Part shown: positions 14,839 to 23,292 of the stretch, in pieces | How positions within the stretch are numbered: position 1 is the first letter of the stretch | How the letters are laid out: every line of letters begins with the position of its first letter | Source: Tannerella sp. | GTDB lineage: Bacteria > Bacteroidota > Bacteroidia > Bacteroidales > Tannerellaceae | Assembly: GCA_031265585.1 (NCBI GenBank) | Contig: JAISCL010000349.1 | Span: 1 to 36,884, forward strand | Direction of reading: 5' to 3' | Length of the DNA stretch: 36,884 nucleotides | The notes under the pieces: model-generated | What the model was told of the DNA's origin: nothing | Seen by the model: only the letters and a program-made list of their open reading frames with translations | The model's database searches: none | Position numbers and translations under genes: made by a program

Positions 14839-17625
14839 ATGAGTAAGAAGATTATACTTTGGTGTATTGGTTTATTGAGTATGCTTTTCATATTTCCGGC
14901 GGATATGACGTTTGCTTCTGTTAAGAAAGATAGCGTCTATTACTATGTAAAGATTGATACTTCCGGTGTAGACTTGGGATATTTAAGGGTTGATACGCTG
15001 GGTACGACTTTGTCGGTTGATGATGTGCGGGGTGACTTTGCCATGTGGAAGATTATATGGGAGATACCTGAAGGCGGTAATCAATATACGTTCGTAAATA
15101 AGAACTGGGATACGCTCCGGTTCGAACCTGTTGTTCGTCCGCAATTGGATACGATTGCGGCGATCCGTCCGGATGGTATCTGTAAAATTTGGAGCGATCT
15201 GGTCTTTAATGAGGATTCCAGGAACCTGTTTAAAACTTCATATCCGGGAGCATTGGGTGAGGATTTTTTTTATCTGACGATGGATCGTGAAGGCGCTGTG
15301 ATGTTCTCATCAGAGACTTCGGAAAATACCCAATTATATTTTTCGGTTGAGCGTGTGCAGGAATTGCCCGATACGACTAAATATTACCGGCTAAAAGTGG
15401 ATACGGCAGGGATTCCGAATGTATTGCCCGTGGGATTTTTGTCGGCTGATACGCTTATAAGGACGGATAGCCTGGCGGTATCCGATACCTTGAGGGGCGA
15501 TCTTTCCCTGTGGAAATTTGCAATTGATACGATGGTTTATGATACGACTTTTTTTAAGCTCATTAATAAAGGAACCGACAGCATCCTTGCGTTTGATATT
15601 CCGGAGCGGGATACCGTGGCGTACCTGAAAAAAGAAGGGGTGCTTAACCAGTGGAGGATACCGTTCTTTGTGGAAGAAAACGGCGTTGGCAGGTTTATGG
15701 TGCGTGATACGGTCGCCCATAAAGATTATTACCTGGGTTTACAGGATACGATCGTGATGCTTGTTTCGGATACGACGGAATATAAATGTATGAAGTTTGT
15801 ATTTGAGGAGGACGGATTTGTTCCGGACAGTTCGATTGTAGATACGACTAAAGTATATAAGGTGAAATACGTGAAGGGGCTGTATGCCGGTAAATATCTT
15901 GGTGCGAATGTGCTTGGAAATGACAGTATCCTGTTAGATACTGTTTATGCGCATCTTCCGGACGGGCAATTTGTCGTAGACCGGAACAATAAATTTACAC
16001 TGATAAGTCGTGCAGGCAATGTGACGACAGGACGTGGTTTTAATAGAACGGACTCTCTGTTTGTCGTATATGACGACGGCGGGGTAGCGATTCCTTATCA
16101 ATATACGACCCAGGAGGCGTATGACGATGGCAGGCGGGATACATTTGAGATTGTTCCGATTGATTACGGTCATATCAAAACTGAAAAATATAGACGGGAT
16201 CTGGGATACAAATACCTGCAATCCGGTGAACTCAGTTCGTCTTCGTATGTTTTTTCATTCACTTCCACTTCTGCCGAAACGGATTCGTTGAACGGACTCG
16301 TTATCGGATATGATGAAACCGATTCGCTTGTGATATTGCTGGCTGCAGACGATACGATAAGGTTTGTGCTGGAAGAAGTCACAGGAACCCATTTTCCGGG
16401 AGCACCTGCTATTGCCGATATTCCTGCATTGGAACGGATTGCTTACCGGTTGCGTTCAACGGAAGATTCTACGCTTTATTTCTCTATTCAGGCGGATTCC
16501 CTGGCTATGGATACGATTTCGAATCCCTCGTCTTTCTTCCTGAAGGAAGATACAATGCCGGGGCGAGGATATTATTTTATAGAAGATAATAATCCCGTAC
16601 GGAAGTTACTTGCGGACTCTACGAAGCATTTTAACCTGGTAAAGATGGACTCAATAGAGACTCATTTGTTTGTACTGATTCCCAAAGACCGGTATATAGC
16701 GGAGGAAGATTCTTATGATTACCTGACAAGGCTTCCTTATGGAAGAGGATTGTATGAACTCACTGTGGACGGCGAGAGCCGGTATCTGGCAAAGAATTAT
16801 TATCATTATGCCGTATTGGGGAAAGAAGGGGAATCGATGCTGCGTTCCGGTTCTTACGCTCCTGCCGATTTCCATTTGTGGATAGATACGGCCCGCGGTC
16901 CGGGATATAATCCGGCGAAGCCGTCGTTCTATATCGTGAGTGAGGTGGATACCGCATCGTCCCGCATCGCGCAACCGTTGGATGTATCGGGCTATTTCCT
17001 TCATGTGATGGATTCCATGTCGTTACCTGAACGGGATGATTATATTGTTGAAATAGAAGGCCGTAAATATAGCCGTGTGAACTTTGTAAAGGCATACCGC
17101 TGTTCGGCTGATGAGTTATTGCTGGATACCACTTCGCGTGCACAGTTCAGGGACAGCATCGGTTTTGCCGGTAAAAATGAACATGCGATCAACGAGTACC
17201 GGTTCTATTTGCAGTGTGTGGATGAAGATGAAGGCCGGTACTATATCGTTACGGAACAGGGATATGGCGGGAAAAACGGGATACGCGGTTATTTGTCTAT
17301 CCATCCGATGAACCGTAAATTGTATGTGGGGCCACGCGACGGCGCGTCACTCATTCCGGTAACCGTTTCAAAGGCCAGTATGGTAGCGAATGAAGTGTTG
17401 CCTCCGGTAGTAGAAGAGGTAACTAAGAAAGTAACTGTTATCGGCGGTAATGGCCGGGTTGACATTCGAAACGCGACGGGTGAACATGTCGTTATCTACA
17501 ATGTGGTCGGACAGCAGGTTGTAGACAGGGTGATCGCTGCCGATAGCGAGACGATACCCGTATCCCGTGGTGTCCTGATCGTAAAGGTAGGTGAAAAGAT
17601 GACGCGGAAGGTTATCGTCCGGTAA
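14839..17625 (+). CDS. Large secreted protein with C-terminal DUF6383 domain
   Basis: This 928-residue exported protein starts with a signal peptide (MSKKIILWCIGLLSMLFIFP). The body is made of repeated beta-rich modules of about 100-150 residues opening with versions of YYRLKVDTAG, followed by DTL-rich strands and a GD-LWK-type motif (RGDFAMWKI, RGDLSLWKF). They may be beta-trefoil-like, but that is inference. The last 65 residues (IRNATGEHVVIYNVVGQQVV … RGVLIVKVGEKMTRKVIVR) form a DUF6383 domain, similar in shape to type IX secretion sorting tails. A surface or matrix role is likely. Codon use is more A+T-rich than in the carbohydrate block. Its stop overlaps the 3' end of the convergent radical SAM gene by 14 bases. 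Confidence 0.8.
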   Translation: MSKKIILWCIGLLSMLFIFPADMTFASVKKDSVYYYVKIDTSGVDLGYLRVDTLGTTLSVDDVRGDFAMWKIIWEIPEGGNQYTFVNKNWDTLRFEPVVRPQLDTIAAIRPDGICKIWSDLVFNEDSRNLFKTSYPGALGEDFFYLTMDREGAVMFSSETSENTQLYFSVERVQELPDTTKYYRLKVDTAGIPNVLPVGFLSADTLIRTDSLAVSDTLRGDLSLWKFAIDTMVYDTTFFKLINKGTDSILAFDIPERDTVAYLKKEGVLNQWRIPFFVEENGVGRFMVRDTVAHKDYYLGLQDTIVMLVSDTTEYKCMKFVFEEDGFVPDSSIVDTTKVYKVKYVKGLYAGKYLGANVLGNDSILLDTVYAHLPDGQFVVDRNNKFTLISRAGNVTTGRGFNRTDSLFVVYDDGGVAIPYQYTTQEAYDDGRRDTFEIVPIDYGHIKTEKYRRDLGYKYLQSGELSSSSYVFSFTSTSAETDSLNGLVIGYDETDSLVILLAADDTIRFVLEEVTGTHFPGAPAIADIPALERIAYRLRSTEDSTLYFSIQADSLAMDTISNPSSFFLKEDTMPGRGYYFIEDNNPVRKLLADSTKHFNLVKMDSIETHLFVLIPKDRYIAEEDSYDYLTRLPYGRGLYELTVDGESRYLAKNYYHYAVLGKEGESMLRSGSYAPADFHLWIDTARGPGYNPAKPSFYIVSEVDTASSRIAQPLDVSGYFLHVMDSMSLPERDDYIVEIEGRKYSRVNFVKAYRCSADELLLDTTSRAQFRDSIGFAGKNEHAINEYRFYLQCVDEDEGRYYIVTEQGYGGKNGIRGYLSIHPMNRKLYVGPRDGASLIPVTVSKASMVANEVLPPVVEEVTKKVTVIGGNGRVDIRNATGEHVVIYNVVGQQVVDRVIAADSETIPVSRGVLIVKVGEKMTRKVIVR

Positions 17626-18523
17626 GCCTGCATTCCAGTTTTGCCCTAAATTCGTGGTTTTTGAGTTTCCAGTCAGGCGCTATCAGTAATTCTTTGGGTG
17701 ACTGGGAGACGAAACGGTCGATATGGATATCACTGCGCAGGCATTCAATAAATTCGATGACAAGGTCGATATATTCATCGGCCGTATACAGCTGGAAACG
17801 TTCCGGATGATCTTCATACTCCTTGCCCATGACTGTCCCGCGTATCAGTTGGAGCTGGTGCAGCTTGACGGAAGTCAGGGGCAGGGCAGACAGTCGGACG
17901 GCATGTTGCAGGATCTGCTGCCGCGTTTCCCCGGGTAATCCCAGGATGATGTGCGCTCCTGCCGGAATGCCTCTTTCGGCTGTCCGCCTGACGGCATCTT
18001 CCGCTTCTTCATACGTGTGTCCCCGGTTGATACGCCTGAGCGTTTCGTTCAGGGTGCTTTCGATTCCATACTCAATCATGACAAAGGTGCGCCGGTTGAG
18101 TTCCTGCAGGCAGTCTAACAATTCATCGGAGATGCAGTCGGGGCGGGTTCCGATGATGATCCCTGCCACACCGGCGATTCTTAACGCTTCCTCATATTTG
18201 GACTGTAAGTTTTTGACGGTTCCGTAGGTGTTTGTATACGCCTGGAAGTAGGCGATGTATTTCATTTCCGGATATTTGCGGGAAAAGAAACGGATTCCTT
18301 CTTCCATCTGTTCCGTGATGCTTTTGCGGCGGTCGCAATAATCGGGATTAAAAGTCCGGTTGTTGCAATAGGTACATCCGCCGCGTCCTTTCACGCCGTC
18401 GCGGTTCGGGCATGTAAAACCCGCATTAAGGGATATTTTCTGGACTTTGAACGCGGGGAATCTCTTCCGGAGATAATCCGTAAACTCGGGATGTGTCGTG
18501 TCTGTTCGTTTATTTATCAGCAT
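17612..18523 (-). CDS. TIGR01212/YhcC-family radical SAM protein
   Basis: This 303-residue iron-sulfur protein belongs to the YhcC (TIGR01212) branch of radical SAM enzymes. The cluster cysteines are C38, C50 and C53 in FTCPNRDGVKGRGGCTYCNN, and the family blocks GTRPDCISDE, EYGIESTLNETLRRINRGHT and GAHIILGLPGE follow. The reaction of this family is not firmly known; a link to tRNA or sulfur chemistry is only suggested for relatives. I start at ATG 18523 (MLINKRTDTTHPEF) because the 13 upstream codons reach toward the promoter. The promoter sits within a 34-nt palindrome at 18545-18578. The gene converges with the DUF6383 gene and overlaps its end. Confidence 0.9.
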   Translation of the reverse strand: MLINKRTDTTHPEFTDYLRKRFPAFKVQKISLNAGFTCPNRDGVKGRGGCTYCNNRTFNPDYCDRRKSITEQMEEGIRFFSRKYPEMKYIAYFQAYTNTYGTVKNLQSKYEEALRIAGVAGIIIGTRPDCISDELLDCLQELNRRTFVMIEYGIESTLNETLRRINRGHTYEEAEDAVRRTAERGIPAGAHIILGLPGETRQQILQHAVRLSALPLTSVKLHQLQLIRGTVMGKEYEDHPERFQLYTADEYIDLVIEFIECLRSDIHIDRFVSQSPKELLIAPDWKLKNHEFRAKLECRLTGR

Positions 18524-18544
18524 TTGTTTTAAGATGAATGATTC

Positions 18545-18581
18545 TTCCCGCCAAAAATACATATTTTTAAGGCGGGAACAA
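18545..18581 (-). promoter_or_regulatory. Radical SAM gene promoter within a 34-nt palindrome
   Basis: On the minus strand TTG (18581-18579) and TATTTTTG (18559-18552) are 19 bases apart. The same bases form a nested palindrome: TTCCCGCC (18545-18552) pairs with GGCGGGAA (18571-18578), and AAAAATA (18553-18559) with TATTTTT (18562-18568). It covers the -7 box and the whole spacer, as an operator would. Confidence 0.6.
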
Positions 18582-18637
18582 CCGTTAAATGGAAAATTAT
18601 TATGATATTTGCGCCTGCGAGTAGAAAGTTTACAGTT

Positions 18638-20809
18638 ATGAGAAAAAACGGAATTTTATTTTTGATACTGTTTGTATCAACTATTATTTTTGCACAGCAG
18701 GGAAATAAGCGGATCGGTCTGTCCGATATTGTAAACGGGACGTTCCGGCAGGAAACATCCGCGGGTGAGATGCGTCCGTTGCCAGACGGGGAACATTATA
18801 CGATGATGAACAGGGAGCGTTCGATGATTATCCGGTATGCCTACCGGACAGGTGAGCCTGTCGAGACGCTTTTCGATGTGAAAAATGCGCGGGAGTGCGC
18901 CTTTAATGAATTTCAGGACTATGTGATAAGCTCTACCGGGCATCATATCCTGCTCCTGCGTGAAAAGGAGCAGATCTATCGCCATTCGTTCCGTGCGGAG
19001 GTCTATGATTATGATGTGCGCCGCCGTATGGTGAAACAGCTGAATGAATCGGGAAAGAAGATTATGATCCCGACTTTTTCGCCGGACGGGCGCATGTGCG
19101 CTTATGTGGAGGATAATAATATCCGGATCAAAAAGTTTGATTATGATACCGAGACGCAGGTGACGAAGGACGGGGAACCGAACAGGATCAGTAACGGTGC
19201 AACGGACTGGGTCTATGAAGAAGAATTTTCGGTGACTAATTTAATGGCCTGGTCGCCCGACAGCGAGTACCTGGCTTATGTGCGTTTTGATGAAACGGAT
19301 GTGCCGGAGTATTCCATGGCGGTGTATGGCGATTCGTATTATCCCGGCGAGCGGCGGTTCAGGTATCCGAAGGCCGGGGAACCCAATTCGAAAGTGAGCC
19401 TTCATTCGTACTGTGTGGAAACAAAAGATATAAAAAAACTGCCGGTGCCCGCGAATGAGGAGCTGTATATACCCGTCATCCGTTTTGCGGCGGAGCCTTC
19501 GCAGCTGGCCGTGATGACGCTTAACCGCCATCAGAATATTTTTAACCTTTATCACGCCAATCCCAAAAGCGGGGTCTTTAAGCTGATTATGAAAGATGAA
19601 AATAAGGCGTATATTGACAGTGACTGGGTGAGCGCGATCCGCTTCTCAAAGGACGGCTATCTGTATGTGAGCGAGCAGGACGGTTATGCGCATATTTACC
19701 AGTATTCGCCGACCGGCGTGATGCAGCGGCAGGTCACAGGCGGAAACTGGGATGTGACCCGTTTGATCGGGAAGGATGATGCGACCGGAACCGTCTATTA
19801 CGAATCTGCGGAGGAAGGCCCGCTGCGCCGTTCCGTCTATTCCATTGACGTGAAGGGCCGGAAGACCCGGCTGTCGACGCTGCAGGGGACAAACAGCGCA
19901 TCGTTCAGCCCGTCTTATGCCTATTATGTGAACCGTTTTTCCAGTGCGGATACGCCTGCGCGCGTGAGTATACATGAAACGAAAACAGGAAAGGAACTGC
20001 GCCTTCTTCAGGAGAATGCCGGTCTGCGGGCGAAACTGTCGGAATATGCCTTTTCCCCGAGGGAATTTATCGTGATTACCACGGCTGCGGGCGAGGAGTT
20101 GAATGCCTGGATTGTCAAGCCGGCAGGTTTTAGTGAATCGAAAAAGTATCCGGTGGTCATGTTCCAGTATAGCGGCCCGAACTCCCAGTCGGTGTTAGAC
20201 CGTTTTGAGATGGACTGGGAGCAGTACCTGGCGGCGAACGGATTCATCTGTGTCTGTGTGGACGGGCGCGGCACCGGCGCGCGCGGGGAAGCGTTCCGCA
20301 AGTGTACGTATCTGCGCATGGGTGACCTGGAATCGCGCGACCAGGTGGCGGCTGCCGTGGCGCTGGGAAAACTGCCCTGTATAGATAAAGACCGTATGGC
20401 CATCTGGGGGTGGAGTTTCGGGGGATATAACACGTTAATGGCCATGAGCGTGGGGAACGGCGTGTTTAAGGCCGGTATCGCCGTTGCGCCTCCGACCGAC
20501 TGGCGCTATTATGATACCGTTTACACGGAACGTTATATGCGTACGCCGAAAGAAAATAAAAAAGGGTATGATGAAACTTCGCCGGTAAATCTTGCGAAAA
20601 ATCTGCAGGGAAAACTGTTGCTCGTTCACGGAACCGCAGATGACAATGTGCATTTCAAGCAAAGCATGGATTACGCGGAAGCGCTGGTGCAGGCCGGGAA
20701 ACAGTTCGAGATGCAGTTCTACCGCGACCGTAACCACGGTATTTACGGGGGTAATACGCGTATGCATCTGTATACGCGCATGTCAAATTTTCTTTTTGAC
20801 AATTTGTAA
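18638..20809 (+). CDS. Dipeptidyl peptidase IV (S9B family)
   Basis: This 723-residue exported serine peptidase removes X-Pro and X-Ala dipeptides from peptide N-termini. The signal peptide is MRKNGILFLILFVSTIIFAQ. The beta-propeller carries the substrate-clamping Glu pair in DWVYEEEFSV, and the C-terminal hydrolase domain has the nucleophile Ser593 in GWSFGGY, Asp668 in HGTADDNVH and His700 in RNHGIYGG. From memory, these numbers equal those of the 723-residue P. gingivalis enzyme, which supports the start at ATG 18638 over the in-frame ATG at 18602. Peptide scavenging in the periplasm is the expected role. A 41-bp palindromic repeat array begins 8 bases after the stop. Confidence 0.95.
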   Translation: MRKNGILFLILFVSTIIFAQQGNKRIGLSDIVNGTFRQETSAGEMRPLPDGEHYTMMNRERSMIIRYAYRTGEPVETLFDVKNARECAFNEFQDYVISSTGHHILLLREKEQIYRHSFRAEVYDYDVRRRMVKQLNESGKKIMIPTFSPDGRMCAYVEDNNIRIKKFDYDTETQVTKDGEPNRISNGATDWVYEEEFSVTNLMAWSPDSEYLAYVRFDETDVPEYSMAVYGDSYYPGERRFRYPKAGEPNSKVSLHSYCVETKDIKKLPVPANEELYIPVIRFAAEPSQLAVMTLNRHQNIFNLYHANPKSGVFKLIMKDENKAYIDSDWVSAIRFSKDGYLYVSEQDGYAHIYQYSPTGVMQRQVTGGNWDVTRLIGKDDATGTVYYESAEEGPLRRSVYSIDVKGRKTRLSTLQGTNSASFSPSYAYYVNRFSSADTPARVSIHETKTGKELRLLQENAGLRAKLSEYAFSPREFIVITTAAGEELNAWIVKPAGFSESKKYPVVMFQYSGPNSQSVLDRFEMDWEQYLAANGFICVCVDGRGTGARGEAFRKCTYLRMGDLESRDQVAAAVALGKLPCIDKDRMAIWGWSFGGYNTLMAMSVGNGVFKAGIAVAPPTDWRYYDTVYTERYMRTPKENKKGYDETSPVNLAKNLQGKLLLVHGTADDNVHFKQSMDYAEALVQAGKQFEMQFYRDRNHGIYGGNTRMHLYTRMSNFLFDNL

Positions 20810-20816
20810 ACCGGAA

Positions 20817-21144
20817 TCTGTTCCCGGAAGTTCCGGGAAGCAAATGTCACCTGACATTCTGTTCCCGGAAGTTCCGGGAAGCAAATTTCACCTTACATTC
20901 CGTTCCCGGAAGTTCCGGGAAGCGAATTTCACCTTACATTCTGTTCCCGGAAGTTCCGGGAAGCAAATTTCACCTTACATTCCGTTCCCGGAAGTTCCGG
21001 GAAGCGAATTTCACCTTACATTCCGTTCCCGGAAGTTCCGGGAAGCGAATTTCACCTTACATTCCGTTCCCGGAAGTTCCGGGAAGCAAATGTCACCCTA
21101 CAGTCTGTTCCCGGAAGTTCCGGGAAGCCACTGTACGCTGTCAG
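20817..21144. repeat. Eight 41-bp tandem repeats centred on a 19-nt perfect dyad
   Basis: Eight units of exactly 41 bases fill most of the gap between DPP IV and polyphosphate kinase. Each contains TTCCCGGAAGTTCCGGGAA, a perfect 9-bp dyad with one central base, identical in all eight units. The other half varies slightly (CAAATTTCACCTTACATT, CGAATTTCACC…, CAAATGTCACC…) and the last unit is the most diverged. The period is not a multiple of three, so reading frames rotate and the array is noncoding. It is not CRISPR: the variable parts are near copies of each other. It could be a clustered binding site, a strong multi-hairpin terminator or a selfish repeat. Confidence 0.9.
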
Positions 21145-21243
21145 TCGGTCGCCAGACACTCCGCAAAGCCGTTCAATTCACTGCGGGGCAGGGATCGAAT
21201 GCACAAAACCATGCCGCGTACAGTATAACTGTGGATTTTTTTT

Positions 21244-21251
21244 TACCTTTG
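21244..21251 (+). promoter_or_regulatory. Likely -7 box of the polyphosphate kinase gene
   Basis: TACCTTTG ends only 7 bases before the ATG at 21259, after an array-derived and T-rich region. I see no good -33 element. If used, the transcript would have almost no leader, unless translation starts at the second in-frame ATG (21268), which is also close. Confidence 0.45.
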
Positions 21252-21258
21252 TCCCGGT

Positions 21259-23292
21259 ATGGAGGAAATGAAATATAAATATTTTAAACGCGACGTCAGC
21301 TGGCTGTCGTTTAATTACAGGGTATTGCTGGAGGCGGACGACCCGTCGCTTCCGGTCTATGAACGTATACGTTTCCTGTCCATTTACGCCTCTAACCTGG
21401 AAGAATTTTATGAAGTGCGCGTGTCGGAGCACCGGGGCGATATTATGAAGAAAAATTATATCGATGAAAGTGCGGAAACCTCCGAGGAGCGGCTGGAAAA
21501 TATAACGCGCGAAGTGAACCGCCAGCAGCGGGATTTTTATCGCATATTCAGCGAGGGGATTCTTCCGGAACTGCAGCGGCAGCAGATTTTCCTGTACCGG
21601 GACAGCGAGCCGGAAGCGTTTCACCGTGATTTTGTCCGCAGCTTTTTCAATGAAGAAGTGTTTCCCTTTCTGTCGCCCGTAACCATACAGAAAGGCGTGA
21701 AGACGTTTATACGCGACCGCCGGTTATATCTGACCGTCAATATGCGGAACAGGCAGACCGCCGAGCCTTATTATGTGCTTATCAAGATTCCCTTTTCGAA
21801 AGTGCCCCGTTTTGTTTCGCTGCCTTCACATGCCGGCATGTATTATTATATGTTTGTCGATGATATCATCCGGGCGAACCTGCCGGCTGTTTTTCCGGGA
21901 TATCATGTGGAGGGATGCTACAGCATAAAGATCTCGCGGGATTCGGATATTTATATCGATGACGGGAAGCCGGAGATCGTGAACGAGATAAGGACGAAGG
22001 TCGGGAAACGCAAGATCGGGGCGTTGAGCCGGTTTATGTACGACCGTGCGATGCCGGAGGAGATGCTGGCTTATATCTGCGGGTCGTTTGGCATCGGAGC
22101 GGACGACCTGATTGTCGGGGGACGCTATATGAACCTTCAGGACCTGATCAGGTTACCCAATCCGGCAGGCGTCGTGCAAAAAACGCCTCCGCCAATGCGT
22201 GTGCCGTACCTGGATGAGACCGGCTCTATCTTCCGTGCGGTGATGCAGCGCGATGTACTGCTCCATTTCCCGTACCAGTCTTTCGATTATCTGCTGCGCT
22301 TTCTGATGGAGGCCTCGTTTGATCCGGAAGTAGAGGAGATAAAGATTACGCAATACCGGGTGGCCGAAAATTCGGCTGTCATCAATTCCCTGGTGAGCGC
22401 AGCCAGGAACGGGAAGAAGGTGACGGTTTTTGTGGAGCTGAAAGCCCGTTTCGATGAAGAAAATAACGTGAGTACGGCCGAACGCATGGAGCAGGCAGGT
22501 ATCCGGATTATATACAGTATCCCCGGACTGAAGGTGCATGCGAAAGTGGCGGTGATCCTGCGAAATGGCGGTCATGCCGATTTTGCGTATCTCAGCACCG
22601 GCAATTTCAATGAAAAAACGGCCCGGATTTATTCCGACATGGCGCTTCTGACTTCCCGTAAGGATTTGATAGAAGAGGTCAACCTGCTTTTTTCGGTACT
22701 GGAACGCCGGACGGAGAATCCGGTTTTTAAACACCTGCTGGTCGCCCGTTTCAATATGACGCAGGAAATCATGCGAATGATCGCCCGCGAGATCGCGCAC
22801 GTCAGGCAGGGAGGCCGCGGATATATCATTTTGAAGATGAACGGGCTGCACGACAAGCAAATGATCGATGCCCTGTATCACGCGTCCGAAAACGGCGTTG
22901 AGATCGATCTGATCGTGCGGGGCATCTGCTGCCTTGTACCCGGTCAGCCCTACAGTAAAAATATCCGTATCACGCGCATTGTCGATATGTTTCTTGAGCA
23001 TGCGCGCGTATGGTATTTTTATAACGGCGGGGCGGAAGACCTGTATCTTACTTCCGCCGACTGGCTGCGCCGTAACCTGAACCGCCGGATCGAATCGGCT
23101 TTTCCCGTTTTATGCCCGAAGATAAAGAAGGAAGTAACCGATATATTGAAAATTCAGCTGCAGGATAATGTAAAGGCGTGCATGCTGGATGAACACCTGA
23201 ATAACGTCTTCAAGCGCAACAGCGCGCATCCCGTACGTGCGCAGCAGGCCATCTACGATTATATTAAAGCCATGGATTCTTCCGGCTTCTGA
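21259..23292 (+). CDS. ppk: Polyphosphate kinase 1
   Basis: This 677-residue enzyme builds polyphosphate from the terminal phosphate of ATP, reversibly. The four-domain PPK1 layout is complete: N-terminal helices with RDVSWLSFNYRVLLEA and FLSIYASNLEEFYEVRV, then the two phospholipase-D-like catalytic domains. The phosphorylated histidine is H427 in LKVHAKVAVIL, followed by LSTGNFNEKTARIYSDM, and the second conserved histidine is H581 in EHARVWYFYNGG. The usual ITLYR motif reads ITQYR. The 3' end overlaps the convergent methyltransferase gene by 29 bases. Confidence 0.95.
   Translation: MEEMKYKYFKRDVSWLSFNYRVLLEADDPSLPVYERIRFLSIYASNLEEFYEVRVSEHRGDIMKKNYIDESAETSEERLENITREVNRQQRDFYRIFSEGILPELQRQQIFLYRDSEPEAFHRDFVRSFFNEEVFPFLSPVTIQKGVKTFIRDRRLYLTVNMRNRQTAEPYYVLIKIPFSKVPRFVSLPSHAGMYYYMFVDDIIRANLPAVFPGYHVEGCYSIKISRDSDIYIDDGKPEIVNEIRTKVGKRKIGALSRFMYDRAMPEEMLAYICGSFGIGADDLIVGGRYMNLQDLIRLPNPAGVVQKTPPPMRVPYLDETGSIFRAVMQRDVLLHFPYQSFDYLLRFLMEASFDPEVEEIKITQYRVAENSAVINSLVSAARNGKKVTVFVELKARFDEENNVSTAERMEQAGIRIIYSIPGLKVHAKVAVILRNGGHADFAYLSTGNFNEKTARIYSDMALLTSRKDLIEEVNLLFSVLERRTENPVFKHLLVARFNMTQEIMRMIAREIAHVRQGGRGYIILKMNGLHDKQMIDALYHASENGVEIDLIVRGICCLVPGQPYSKNIRITRIVDMFLEHARVWYFYNGGAEDLYLTSADWLRRNLNRRIESAFPVLCPKIKKEVTDILKIQLQDNVKACMLDEHLNNVFKRNSAHPVRAQQAIYDYIKAMDSSGF

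Noticed and set aside
20817-21144. CRISPR array
   Set aside because: The repeat is a perfect palindrome with a 41-nt period, and the parts between palindromes are near copies of each other rather than unique spacers. No cas genes are nearby.
20592-21278. 228-codon frame across the 41-bp array
   Set aside because: It starts inside DPP IV in another frame and runs through a repeat whose period is not a multiple of three. No protein similarity is visible.
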